64,000 bases of DNA from Chryseobacterium paludis (GCF_025403485.1 NZ_CP099966.1:2976001-3040000); one strand, 5' to 3'. Positions 18,733 to 27,328 are shown, counted from the stretch's first letter. Made by a program: numbers and translations. The notes: generated by a model from the sequence alone, not told the origin.

Positions 18733-21700
18733 ATGAAGAAAACTCTATCTTTTCTATTAATATTTTATATTTTCACGTCTGCTTTTGCACAATTAGACAG
18801 GGAACACTGGTTTGCTCCAATGGTAGATAGAACAGGTAATCCCAATCCGTATCAAAATTTGTATTTATCTACCAATCGAATAACATCGTTTCCGGTTAGT
18901 ATTTATAACAATAATGTTTTGATTGGCACAGTAAATATAAGCAAGAATAACCCTCAGAAATTTGATGTATTAAGAGATTACATTATCACTACCCAACAAA
19001 CGGATCTCTTTACTCCTACGTCAAAAGGACTTTACTTAAAAGCTGAATTTCCGTTTTATGCTAATTTAAGATTCTCTGTATTTAATCATGCCGAGATTAT
19101 TACTTCGAAAGGTATTCCATCCACTGGAAAAGTCTTCTATGCTGCAAATGCACCACTTAGCGTCAATAATCCCATCCTAAATTTCATGACAAGTATTCTG
19201 GCAACAGAAGATAATACTACAGTTACCATATCAGGATATAAACCAGTTGTACAATTCTCAAATGGAACAACAGGGGCAAGTAATCCGGTCATGACTTTCA
19301 CTCTTAATAAAGGTAAATCATACATTATTGATGGTATAGGAGATATTACAGGAAACTCCGATGGTTTTATAGGAGCTAAAATAGTTGCTAATAAACCAGT
19401 CAACATTACCAATGGTAATTTTAATGGCCAATATGCCGGAAACTTTCTTACAAGTTCTGATATTTTAATGGACCAGTCCGTCCCCGTTGAAAGGCTTGGT
19501 AATGAATTTGCCCTTGTAAAAGGAAATGGAAATCTCGGCGCAAATATGGAAGAGGTACTTGTAATTGCAACCGAAGATAACACTCAGGTTCTTGTTAATA
19601 ATGAATTAATTCCTATTACAACCCTAAATACAGGACAATATTTTGTGATCCCGGATAGTAAATATCAATTGCAGGGAAATAATCATTATAACCTATACAT
19701 CAGAACCTCAAAAAACGCTTATATATATCAGATGTTAGCAGGAACTTCTGTTGCAGGTGATGAAGTTGCAACAGGTGGTTTTAATTTCATTCCAGCCTTA
19801 AATTGTTACTTACCAAAACAAATTAATGAGCTCGGTTTTATTGATGAAAATTTTGTCTACTCCAATATTAATCCGAATGGGATTCTCAACATTCCAACAA
19901 AGCTAAATCTAATTACAGAAAGAGGAGCAAATGTAACGGTAAATGGTATTACTCCTCCAACTACAACTGGTCCATTTAATATGACAGGTACAAACAATTG
20001 GGTCACTTATGGAATTCCTAATGTTACCGGAACGATTACGGTCGTTTCTGATAAGGCTATTACTGCCGGTATTAATGCTGGAAGCGACGCAGTAGGATAC
20101 GGAGGCTTTTTTGCGGGTTTCCCAACTCAGCCGGTTATTTTAAAATCAGGAGGAGATTGTGTTCCCGGAATTGTCCTTACGGTAGATCCAACAATTTACA
20201 ATGCCTATCAGTGGTACAGAAATGGAGCCATTATTCCGGGAGCTACAGGAATAACGTATATTCCAACACAATCAGGAAATTACACTTGTGCAGTTACTAT
20301 GGGAAGTTGTGCCCCTCTAATTACCCTGCCATATAAAGTTTTAAATTGTACCAATCAAACTACTGCTACTTATGATGTTTGTACAAGTCATGTGATAACT
20401 CCGGCTTTTACCAATTCACCACAAGCTCCGGTTGTATCCACAATAGCTATTACAACACCCCCTACTTCAGGAACAGCAACTATAAATCCTACCACTGGTG
20501 TTATCACTTACAATGTTACCAACCCAGGAACTGCCGGAACTGACACTTTTACATATACATTTTGCGGTAATGATCCAGATTTTCCAGATTGTGAAACCGT
20601 AACTGTAACAATAAATATCAAAGTTATTACTGTAACGGATACAAGTTTATCTGCCTGCAGTATTAATGGTCAGGGAACATTTAATCTTACATTAGCAAAT
20701 GTTACCACAAATACCCCGGTAACAATCACATACTATCCTACTCTTATCGATGCACAAACAGAAAATGCGGCAGCACTGATAACAACCCCCAACACCTATT
20801 CGGCACCAAATGGTACTATTGTATATGCTGTTGTAAAAAATAATTTGGGATGTAAGAGTATTGCTAAAATAACACTCAATTTATATCCTGTGGCAATTGT
20901 CCTACAAAATTATACAGGTACTTTTTGTGATGATAATTTTGATGGCATTGTAACGGTTATCCTACCCAACATTACACCCTTGGTTTTAACTAACAGCACC
21001 TACTTCCCAAACGTCCGATATTATGCTAATTTTGCTGATGCCGACGCTGGAAACACAAGTACACTACCCAATACATGGAGTTTTAGTGCCTCAACAACCA
21101 TATTTATAAGAGTAGATTCCCCTGATGGATGTGCAAAAGTTATTCAGCCTCTGAATTTCGTAATTGGTGCCAGGATCCCGCTGATAAAAGACACCGTAAC
21201 AGAAAACTATTGCGATGATGATCTAGATGGAATTAAACAGGTTAACCTATCCCAATATATCAGTCAGTTTACTGCTGATCCACTAGTAACAGTAAGTTTT
21301 CATGGAAGTCTTTCGGATGCTCAGAATGATATCAGCCCAATTACTAACCCAGCAACCATAACGGGTACCCAAACGATATATGTAAGATTTGAAAAACCCG
21401 GAGTTTGTGCCCAAATAGGAAAGATTATCATCACCATTAAAACTCCGAGAAAATCTGATCTCCTGACTGATCAAATTATCTGCCCTAAAACAAGAACTAC
21501 ATTGGATGCAGGTCCAGGTTTTGAAAGTTATCTTTGGAGTACAGGAGCCACTACTCAATCGATTTCCAACATTCCTGCCGGCAGCTATTGGGTTGACCTA
21601 AAATATAATGGCTGTATATACAGACAATTTGTAAATGTTGTTGAATCCCAATCTCCAGCCATTATTTCAATAGATATTAATGGTAGTACTGTAACTATTG

Positions 21701-22131
21701 GAGCAAGCGGGGGAACACCACCGTACGAGTATTCATTAGATGGAACTACATGGCAAACTTCAAATGTCTTTCAAAACTTACCTAGAGGCAGCTATATTGC
21801 CTATGTAAGAGATTCTAAAAGGTGTGAAGATGTTCAAAGACCTTTTACCATCATAAACCTGATCAACACGATTACTCCAAACGATGATGGCCATAATGAT
21901 GGAATAGATTACTCTGCATTAATGACTAAGGAAAATATTGAGTTTAGAATATATGACAGATATGGTGCAGAAATTTTCCGTGGCACTTCATCAAATCGTT
22001 ACACTTGGGATGGAAAATTAGGTGGCAGGCCAGTGAATACAGCAACCTACTGGTATACGATCAGCTGGACTGAATTCGGAGCCAGTACTACCGTAAAATA
22101 TTCAAGCTGGCTATTGGTTAAAAATAGATAA
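18733..22131 (+). CDS. IgGFc-binding-like surface protein with T9SS type B sorting domain, enlarged paralog 4
   Basis: At 1132 residues this is the longest and most diverged of the four tandem paralogs. It has a signal peptide (MKKTLSFLLIFYIFTSAFAQ), a head starting LDREHWFAPMVDR with SKGIPSTGKVFYAA, ILATEDNTTVTISG and DQSVPVERLGNEFALVKG, and the Ig-like segment YQWYRNGAIIPGA. The extra length comes from two related inserts that begin TFCDDNFDGIVTV and NYCDDDLDGIKQVNL; each ends in a phrase like IFIRVDSPDGCA or IYVRFEKPGVCA. This C-D-D-x-x-D-G repeat is common in long flavobacterial type B cargo. The tail (ITPNDDGHNDGIDY, IYDRYGAEIF, KNR) is the sorting domain. No terminator is obvious after it. 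Confidence 0.85.
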   Translation: MKKTLSFLLIFYIFTSAFAQLDREHWFAPMVDRTGNPNPYQNLYLSTNRITSFPVSIYNNNVLIGTVNISKNNPQKFDVLRDYIITTQQTDLFTPTSKGLYLKAEFPFYANLRFSVFNHAEIITSKGIPSTGKVFYAANAPLSVNNPILNFMTSILATEDNTTVTISGYKPVVQFSNGTTGASNPVMTFTLNKGKSYIIDGIGDITGNSDGFIGAKIVANKPVNITNGNFNGQYAGNFLTSSDILMDQSVPVERLGNEFALVKGNGNLGANMEEVLVIATEDNTQVLVNNELIPITTLNTGQYFVIPDSKYQLQGNNHYNLYIRTSKNAYIYQMLAGTSVAGDEVATGGFNFIPALNCYLPKQINELGFIDENFVYSNINPNGILNIPTKLNLITERGANVTVNGITPPTTTGPFNMTGTNNWVTYGIPNVTGTITVVSDKAITAGINAGSDAVGYGGFFAGFPTQPVILKSGGDCVPGIVLTVDPTIYNAYQWYRNGAIIPGATGITYIPTQSGNYTCAVTMGSCAPLITLPYKVLNCTNQTTATYDVCTSHVITPAFTNSPQAPVVSTIAITTPPTSGTATINPTTGVITYNVTNPGTAGTDTFTYTFCGNDPDFPDCETVTVTINIKVITVTDTSLSACSINGQGTFNLTLANVTTNTPVTITYYPTLIDAQTENAAALITTPNTYSAPNGTIVYAVVKNNLGCKSIAKITLNLYPVAIVLQNYTGTFCDDNFDGIVTVILPNITPLVLTNSTYFPNVRYYANFADADAGNTSTLPNTWSFSASTTIFIRVDSPDGCAKVIQPLNFVIGARIPLIKDTVTENYCDDDLDGIKQVNLSQYISQFTADPLVTVSFHGSLSDAQNDISPITNPATITGTQTIYVRFEKPGVCAQIGKIIITIKTPRKSDLLTDQIICPKTRTTLDAGPGFESYLWSTGATTQSISNIPAGSYWVDLKYNGCIYRQFVNVVESQSPAIISIDINGSTVTIGASGGTPPYEYSLDGTTWQTSNVFQNLPRGSYIAYVRDSKRCEDVQRPFTIINLINTITPNDDGHNDGIDYSALMTKENIEFRIYDRYGAEIFRGTSSNRYTWDGKLGGRPVNTATYWYTISWTEFGASTTVKYSSWLLVKNR

Positions 22132-22265
22132 TCAAGAATCTCATCCTTATAAAAAATGCTAAAACAATAATGTTATAACATTCATTAACAATTATGAACC
22201 AAAGTTTAATATAACTTTAACCTGTTTTCACTATCTATATAGGTATAAATTGATGTAATTCTGTG

Positions 22266-22273
22266 TAATTTTG
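22266..22273 (+). promoter_or_regulatory. -7 promoter box of the 22283 gene
   Basis: TAATTTTG matches TAnnTTTG but lies only 10 bases before the ATG, which would make an almost leaderless mRNA. The spacing lowers confidence. Confidence 0.45.
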
Positions 22274-22282
22274 CCCTAATAT

Positions 22283-23071
22283 ATGAAGAAACTTATTACT
22301 CTATTGCTGCTGGTTTTTCTGGCAAAAATCAACGCTCAAGTCTATTCCGGGGAAGTATTTCTCAGAGATAATTCAATACTATATCTTAATCAGGTTTATG
22401 TAACGAATCTTAATACACAGAGAACCGTTCTTACAGATTACAATGGAGATTTTAATATCCAGGCTAACCCTGGTGATATCATCCGTTTCACTTCCATTGT
22501 TACAGAAAGGAAAGATATTCAGCTTACCCCTCAAATGTTTGGTCCTAAAAGCTTAATTGAATTAAAAATTGCTTATCATGATATTCAGGAAGTTGTTATC
22601 AGCAGATTTAAACCAACTGGGAATTTAAGATATGATGTAAATGCAATAGCTAAAAAAGACAAAGCCCTCGAACTGAAAAAAGTAATTGGTCTACCAGAGC
22701 CCAAAGGAGATGGAAATCCCCCTCAACTTCCTGTGGCAGGGCTACGTGATGGTGGATTGACTTTCAGTCTGGAAAGTATTTATGATATCTTATCTGGTGA
22801 AAGAAAAAAGCAACAACGTTATGTAGCTTATGAAAACATGAATAATTCAGTTACTCAGATAAAAAATTATTTAGGTAAGGATTATTTTGTGAAATTTAAA
22901 ATCCCGGAAAATCTAATTGATAACTTCTTGCAATTCGTTTATTCTTCTGAAAATATACAGCCATATATACAGGCTGGAAATTTTGAAGCTGTAAAAATTC
23001 CAATTGAAAAGTATTTACCTATCTATCAGAGAAGACTGAGAAACTCTCATCTTCAGGATATTATAAAATAA
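22283..23071 (+). CDS. Exported protein with carboxypeptidase-regulatory-like domain
   Basis: The 262-residue protein has a signal peptide (MKKLITLLLLVFLAKINAQ). Residues 20 to about 85 look like a carboxypeptidase D regulatory-like beta-sandwich: VYSGEVFLRDNSILYLNQV, RTVLTDYNGDFNIQANPGD, IRFTSIVTERKDI. In this phylum such domains occur at the N-terminus of TonB-dependent receptors and in small cell-envelope proteins. No receptor barrel follows here. The rest is alpha-helical and charged, without motifs I recognise. It is therefore a stand-alone envelope protein, probably periplasmic or outer-membrane associated, of unknown role. It follows paralog 4 by 151 bases with its own promoter candidate. 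Confidence 0.75.
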   Translation: MKKLITLLLLVFLAKINAQVYSGEVFLRDNSILYLNQVYVTNLNTQRTVLTDYNGDFNIQANPGDIIRFTSIVTERKDIQLTPQMFGPKSLIELKIAYHDIQEVVISRFKPTGNLRYDVNAIAKKDKALELKKVIGLPEPKGDGNPPQLPVAGLRDGGLTFSLESIYDILSGERKKQQRYVAYENMNNSVTQIKNYLGKDYFVKFKIPENLIDNFLQFVYSSENIQPYIQAGNFEAVKIPIEKYLPIYQRRLRNSHLQDIIK

Positions 23072-23250
23072 AAGGCATATTTTTTAGAGATTACTTAAAA
23101 TTATTGTTTGCTTGATAATATATTCTTAAATTTATCTCACGAACTTGTGTTTAAAATAAAAACATTTTTAGTTCGTTATCATATTTAAAACTAACTGGCC
23201 CGAACACAAATTAAGGAGAAACACCAAATTTTTAACTTAATATTTGTTGA

Positions 23251-24027
23251 ATGAAAAAGTTGCTTTTATCTTTTTGTACAATTATGTGCTTTAGTCTCTC
23301 TGCCCAAAAAAAAGGAAAAGACTATACTAATATCATAAAAAGTAAAAACATTTATGAAATAAATGCTTTTCTAAGAGATGCTCACCCAGACGATCCACGT
23401 AGATCAGTACTAAAGCCAAAAGTAATGGATATGATGGCGGAATATATAAAAAACGCCCATCCTGCAGATCAAAAGGTTAAAGAAATGCAGGAAATGCTTG
23501 CCTTGCTAAAAAGGAGACCGTCTACCAAGATCACTTTTGATGAAATGAATGCTATCATTAAGCAAAAACAAATAGCAAAATATAAAGCAGAACTAGCAGC
23601 CAAACAATCTACAGTAATATATACCCCAAGTAATGCCCAAAACGCTATTGTTGTAAATGCATCATCAAATACAGTTGCTATTCCCGATGCTGAAGCTGAA
23701 GAATTCAATATGTTGATGAGTGTCTCTCCTGTTGAGCATAAAAATAAGACAGTGAAAATATTGAACTCTCTTTTTGACAACGATCCCATGAGCAAGGACT
23801 GTATTGTTCTTATCGAGAACAAATCTGATTGTAACATTATCGTAAGAATGGAAGGAGTTGGTATTACTAAATACAGACTTGCTGTTCCTGCTCATAACGA
23901 AAGTTCAATTGTCATAGACAAAGGCGACTATCTCTTTACCAGTATTGTTTGTGGAGCTCAATACGCTTCTCAAAAAACAATTCAAAAGCCCTTACTTGTT
24001 GCCTTAGGCTCTTCTGACCCTAAATAA
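23251..24027 (+). CDS. Exported protein, SCN-L-V-PA family paralog B (possibly DUF6759)
   Basis: This 258-residue protein carries a signal peptide (MKKLLLSFCTIMCFSLSAQ). An N-terminal helical block (KSKNIYEINAFLRDAHPDDP, then RSVLKPKVMDMM) is matched in paralog C at 24811. The C-terminal block has ENKSDCNIIVRMEGVGITKY, VPAHNESSIVIDKGDYLF and SIVCGAQYASQKTI, the family core shared with the genes at 7947, 24811 and 25474. The middle is rich in Lys, Ala and Gln and probably forms an extended helix. An AAGGAG is present upstream near 23213-23218, about 30 bases before the ATG and too distant to be an ordinary ribosome site. Function is unknown. Confidence 0.75.
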   Translation: MKKLLLSFCTIMCFSLSAQKKGKDYTNIIKSKNIYEINAFLRDAHPDDPRRSVLKPKVMDMMAEYIKNAHPADQKVKEMQEMLALLKRRPSTKITFDEMNAIIKQKQIAKYKAELAAKQSTVIYTPSNAQNAIVVNASSNTVAIPDAEAEEFNMLMSVSPVEHKNKTVKILNSLFDNDPMSKDCIVLIENKSDCNIIVRMEGVGITKYRLAVPAHNESSIVIDKGDYLFTSIVCGAQYASQKTIQKPLLVALGSSDPK

Positions 24028-24084
24028 ACAAAATAGCGGTGTCTCTTTTATATCTAAAAGCACTATATTTTACTTTAATTTTGT

Positions 24085-24092
24085 TATTTTTG
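24085..24092 (+). promoter_or_regulatory. -7 promoter box of trmB
   Basis: TATTTTTG matches TAnnTTTG and lies 20 bases before the ATG at 24113. Confidence 0.6.
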
Positions 24093-24112
24093 CCAGATTT
24101 TCATTTATACTC

Positions 24113-24790
24113 ATGGGCAAAAATAAAATAGCAAGATTCGAAGAAAACAAGATATTACCTAATGTTATTCAACCGACAAGGGAAGAAGCTTTAACTAGTT
24201 TTGAACTCAAAGGAAAGTGGAGAACAAATTTCTTCAAGAATGACAATCCTATTGTTCTTGAGCTAGGATGTGGAAAAGGAGAATACTCTGTAGGTCTTGC
24301 TAAAGCTTTCCCTGAAAAGAATTTCATAGGGATAGATATCAAGGGTGCAAGATTTTGGTTCGGAGCTAAAGAAGCTGTTGAAAACAATATGTCCAATGTC
24401 GCATTCCTTAGGTCTCAAATAGAATTAGTTGATAACTTCTTTGCCGAAAACGAAGTAGACGAAATATGGATCACCTTCCCTGATCCACAAATCAAATACA
24501 GGCGTACAAAACACAGACTTACTCATCCCGATTTTCTGGATCGTTATAAAAAATTCTTAAAACCTGGTGGGATTATTCATCTAAAAACAGACTCTGAATT
24601 TTTGCATGGTTATACTTTAGGGTTTTTACAGGGTGCCGGTTATGAAATTATTACTGCTCACCACGATATTTATGGAGCTCCAGAATATGATCCAGACACA
24701 AAATATTTAAGAGATATAAAAACATATTACGAAGAACTTTTTTCAGCAAAAGGAAAGACTATTACTTATATAAAGTTCCGGATAAGCTGA
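24113..24790 (+). CDS. trmB: tRNA (guanine-N7-)-methyltransferase
   Basis: TrmB methylates N7 of guanosine 46 in the tRNA variable loop using S-adenosylmethionine. The 225-residue protein has the normal length. The SAM-binding motif is VLELGCGKGEYSVGLA, followed by FIGIDIKGARFWFGAK. The family's catalytic and tRNA-binding patch is IWITFPDPQIKYRRTKHRLT, with PDP and the basic run conserved. The last third (LKTDSEFLHGYTLGFL, ITAHHDIYG) is also typical. It sits inside the cluster of small exported paralogs, 20 bases before paralog C, and is probably co-transcribed with it though functionally unrelated. Confidence 0.95.
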   Translation: MGKNKIARFEENKILPNVIQPTREEALTSFELKGKWRTNFFKNDNPIVLELGCGKGEYSVGLAKAFPEKNFIGIDIKGARFWFGAKEAVENNMSNVAFLRSQIELVDNFFAENEVDEIWITFPDPQIKYRRTKHRLTHPDFLDRYKKFLKPGGIIHLKTDSEFLHGYTLGFLQGAGYEIITAHHDIYGAPEYDPDTKYLRDIKTYYEELFSAKGKTITYIKFRIS

Positions 24791-24810
24791 CCCCATTTTA
24801 AAAACATTTG

Positions 24811-25407
24811 ATGAAAAAAAAAATTTTGACAATCTTACTCTTCTCTTTTCTAACTCCCACTCTCATTAATGCTCAAAAGAACAAAAGAGAGATTCTAAAA
24901 AGCACAAATATCATAGAAATTGAAGAGTATCTTAAAAACACACATCCTGAAGATCCTAAAAGAAACGTTTTAAAAACCAAGCTAATTGTCTTGAAAAATC
25001 AGCAATGGACACTTGGAAGGAAAGACGCAAAACCTATGGAAGCCAGACCTGTTATTAACGAAATCCCTTCTAGACATCCCCATGATCCAGAAGAATTTAA
25101 ACGATTAATTTTTGAAAGTTCCAAAAATCACAAAGATAAAACTGTTAAGCTCCTGAATACCATGTTTAATGAGGATACCACCAGGAAAGAATCGATCCTG
25201 TTATTCAGAAACAACTCTGACTGCAACCTTGTGCTAAAGATTAAGGGTGAAAACTCTTATCATATGGCAATTCCAGCACATAACGAAGATTTTATTGTAA
25301 TTGAAAAAGGAAATTATGCACTTGAAAGCAATGTCTGTAATGTAGAATATAATTCCCAAAAAGAGATCAAAAGAAATATTATTCTAACTATAAATAATAG
25401 TGACTAG
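24811..25407 (+). CDS. Exported protein, SCN-L-V-PA family paralog C (possibly DUF6759)
   Basis: From the ATG at 24811 the product is 198 residues; a TTG directly before it is ignored. The signal peptide is MKKKILTILLFSFLTPTLINAQ. The N-terminal block (KSTNIIEIEEYLKNTHPEDP, KRNVLKTKL) matches paralog B closely. The C-terminal core is RNNSDCNLVLKIKGENSYHM, IPAHNEDFIVIEKGNYAL and NVCNVEYNSQKEI. A run of 10 A follows the ATG, a place where slippage would alter the frame at once. It follows trmB by 20 bases. Function is unknown. Confidence 0.75.
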   Translation: MKKKILTILLFSFLTPTLINAQKNKREILKSTNIIEIEEYLKNTHPEDPKRNVLKTKLIVLKNQQWTLGRKDAKPMEARPVINEIPSRHPHDPEEFKRLIFESSKNHKDKTVKLLNTMFNEDTTRKESILLFRNNSDCNLVLKIKGENSYHMAIPAHNEDFIVIEKGNYALESNVCNVEYNSQKEIKRNIILTINNSD

Positions 25408-25473
25408 CTAGGGAAATAGAAATTTTATAAATAAAAGTAAACTCTTACATTTACAATTCAAATTTTTTTTTTT

Positions 25474-25917
25474 ATGAAAAAGAAATTAATTTTTTCAGCT
25501 ATAACAATATCCCTGGTCTTAGTAAGCTGCAGTGTTAATTATAATAATTATCCTGTTAGAAAGACCTATCCCCCAACCTCAAATACATCTTCTTCATCTG
25601 TTAATACAGAAAGAGAGTATAATGAGCTTTTAAAGACCTATAAATCTGAAACTGCTGATGTACTAAATGATCTCTTAAATGGCTCTTCAGACAGTTCAAA
25701 AACATCCTTCTCTGTAGAAAATAAATCCCGCTGTAATATGGTTCTTACCATTAGCGGAAATAATTACTATAAGAAAATACCTATTGGTGCAAATAAAATA
25801 GGATCCGTAATGCTTCCAAAAAACCAGAGTTACAAATTATCCGGAATGGTATGCAATTCCGTATATCAATCCACAAAATACATCTCGAGCTCATATTCTA
25901 TAACCTTATCTAATTAA
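25474..25917 (+). CDS. Lipoprotein, SCN-L-V-PA family paralog D (possibly DUF6759)
   Basis: The shortest family member, 147 residues, differs from the others in having a lipoprotein signal (MKKKLIFSAITISLVLVSC, lipobox L-V-S-C) rather than a plain signal peptide. It lacks the N-terminal helical block of paralogs B and C and instead has a Ser/Thr/Asn-rich linker. The C-terminal core is ENKSRCNMVLTISGNNYYKK, IPIGANKIGSVMLPKNQSY and GMVCNSVYQSTKYI. An unbroken run of 11 T (25463-25473) lies directly before the ATG, so length change there could affect expression. A terminator hairpin follows and faces rpsB. Confidence 0.75.
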   Translation: MKKKLIFSAITISLVLVSCSVNYNNYPVRKTYPPTSNTSSSSVNTEREYNELLKTYKSETADVLNDLLNGSSDSSKTSFSVENKSRCNMVLTISGNNYYKKIPIGANKIGSVMLPKNQSYKLSGMVCNSVYQSTKYISSSYSITLSN

Positions 25918-25937
25918 CAAATTAGAATAGTAGAATT

Positions 25938-25973
25938 AAAAAAAAACCGCTAATAAATTAGCGGTTTTTTTAT
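25938..25973. terminator. Bidirectional terminator between paralog D and rpsB
   Basis: AAAAAACCGCTAAT / ATTAGCGGTTTTTT with loop AA has A and T runs on both sides. It serves the convergent genes and lies close to the proposed right breakpoint of the inversion described in the findings. Confidence 0.9.
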
Positions 25974-25991
25974 TTTAAAGAAAATCTTTAA

Positions 25992-26753
25992 TTATTCTGC
26001 ATCGAAATCAGCATCTGTATCAGCAGATACTTTTTCTCCTTCTTCTTTAGATTTTTCTTTGTCAGCTTTTCTTTGAGATTGACCATCTCTGATAGAATCA
26101 GAAACAACGTTCAAAATCATATCGATAGACTTAGAAGCATCATCATTTCCTGGAATAACGAAATCTACTTTTCTAGGGTCAGAGTTAGTATCTACGATAC
26201 CGAAAACTGGAATACCTAATTTCTTAGCTTCAGTTACAGCGATGTGTTCTCTTAAGATATCAACAACGAAGATAGCAGAAGGAAGACGAACCATGTCAGA
26301 GATAGAACCTAAGTTCTTCTCAAGGTTAGCTCTTTGTCTGTCTACCTGAAGTCTTTCTTTTTTAGATAAAGTTTCGAACGTTCCATCTTTTTTCATTTTA
26401 TCGATAGAGTTCATTTTCTTAACAGCCTTTCTGATAGTAACAAAGTTTGTTAACATACCTCCTGGCCATCTTTCTGTAATATAAGGCATATTAAGTTCTG
26501 AAGCGTGCTTAGCAACAACTTCTTTTGCTTGCTTCTTAGTCGCAACAAAAAGAACTTTTTTACCTGCAGAAGTAAGTTTTTCTAAAGCGCTACAAGCCTC
26601 ATCTAACTTTACTGCTGTTTTATGTAAGTCTACAATGTGAATACCATTTTTCTCCATAAAAATGTACGGAGCCATATTTGGATTCCACTTTCTAGTCATG
26701 TGACCGAAGTGTACCCCAGCCTCTAGGAGGTCTTTTACATTTGCTTTTGCCAT
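25992..26753 (-). CDS. rpsB: 30S ribosomal protein S2
   Basis: S2 binds the 30S subunit near the head and is needed for S1 binding where S1 exists. The 253-residue protein has the family landmarks: LLEAGVHFGHMTRKWNPNM at the start, KVLFVATKKQAKEVV, ERWPGGMLTNFVTIRK, DILREHIAVTEAKKLGIPV and NSDPRKVDFVIPGNDDA. The C-terminal tail is acidic and charged. It lies downstream of rplM and rpsI on the same strand, but a 183-base spacer with degenerate AGATTT-like repeats separates it from rpsI. Its usual partner tsf is not adjacent. Confidence 0.97.
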   Translation of the reverse strand: MAKANVKDLLEAGVHFGHMTRKWNPNMAPYIFMEKNGIHIVDLHKTAVKLDEACSALEKLTSAGKKVLFVATKKQAKEVVAKHASELNMPYITERWPGGMLTNFVTIRKAVKKMNSIDKMKKDGTFETLSKKERLQVDRQRANLEKNLGSISDMVRLPSAIFVVDILREHIAVTEAKKLGIPVFGIVDTNSDPRKVDFVIPGNDDASKSIDMILNVVSDSIRDGQSQRKADKEKSKEEGEKVSADTDADFDAE

Positions 26754-26856
26754 GTTTTCTGTTTTTGTTAGTTTACTTTCCGTCTTTTAAACAATCAACA
26801 ACTTCTTTAGATGGGAGAAGCGTTTGGATGCTAAACGTAACGGGCAATTTTTTTGT

Positions 26857-26938
26857 TTAGATAAATAGATTTTAGATAAAAGATAATAGATTGAAAAAAT
26901 TCTGAAATCCAAAATCTTGAATCTGAAGTCTGAAAATT
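26857..26938. repeat. Degenerate AGATTT/AGAT-type low-complexity tract in the rpsI-rpsB spacer
   Basis: On the plus strand the tract reads as imperfect copies of AGATAA, TAGATTTTAGA, TGAAATC and TGAATCTGAAGTCTGAAA. Degenerate AGATTT-like stretches of this kind are scattered between genes in flavobacterial genomes. No coding frame or hairpin terminator is apparent in it. It lies upstream of rpsB in the direction of transcription, so it would be part of the rpsB leader. Confidence 0.5.
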
Positions 26939-27323
26939 AACGTTTTGAGAATTGGAATCTCTTTCTTGCTTTTTTCTGACCTGGCTTCTTTCTTTCCACC
27001 ATTCTTGCATCTCTTGTAAGTAAACCAGCTGGCTTTAATGCTAATCTGAACTCAGCGTTGATCTCGCATAAAGCTCTTGAAATACCTAATCTGATAGCTT
27101 CTGCTTGTCCTGTATTTCCACCACCGAAAACATTTACGGTAACGTCATACTGACCAACAGTTTCAGAAAGGATAAACGGTTGATTTAATTTATAAACCAT
27201 TACGTCTGTAGAGAAATATTCTTTAGCATCTTTACCGTTTACTGTAATATTACCAGTACCTGGCTTTACGTAAACTCTTGCTACAGAAGTTTTTCTTCTA
27301 CCAATTTTATGAACTGTAGACAT
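26937..27323 (-). CDS. rpsI: 30S ribosomal protein S9
   Basis: S9 lies in the 30S head and its C-terminal tail contacts P-site tRNA. The 128-residue protein begins [20 protein letters not shown] and has [19 protein letters not shown]. It ends [12 protein letters not shown], with the terminal S-K-R that reaches the P site. It starts 5 bases after the rplM stop, the usual S9-L13 operon pairing. Confidence 0.97.
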   Translation of the reverse strand: MSTVHKIGRRKTSVARVYVKPGTGNITVNGKDAKEYFSTDVMVYKLNQPFILSETVGQYDVTVNVFGGGNTGQAEAIRLGISRALCEINAEFRLALKPAGLLTRDARMVERKKPGQKKARKRFQFSKR

Positions 27324-27328
27324 ATTAA

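Noticed and set aside
19137..19583. 148-codon open frame antisense to surface-protein paralog 4
   Set aside because: Shadow of a real, well-conserved coding strand; similar antisense frames appear in paralogs 1 and 2 at matching places.
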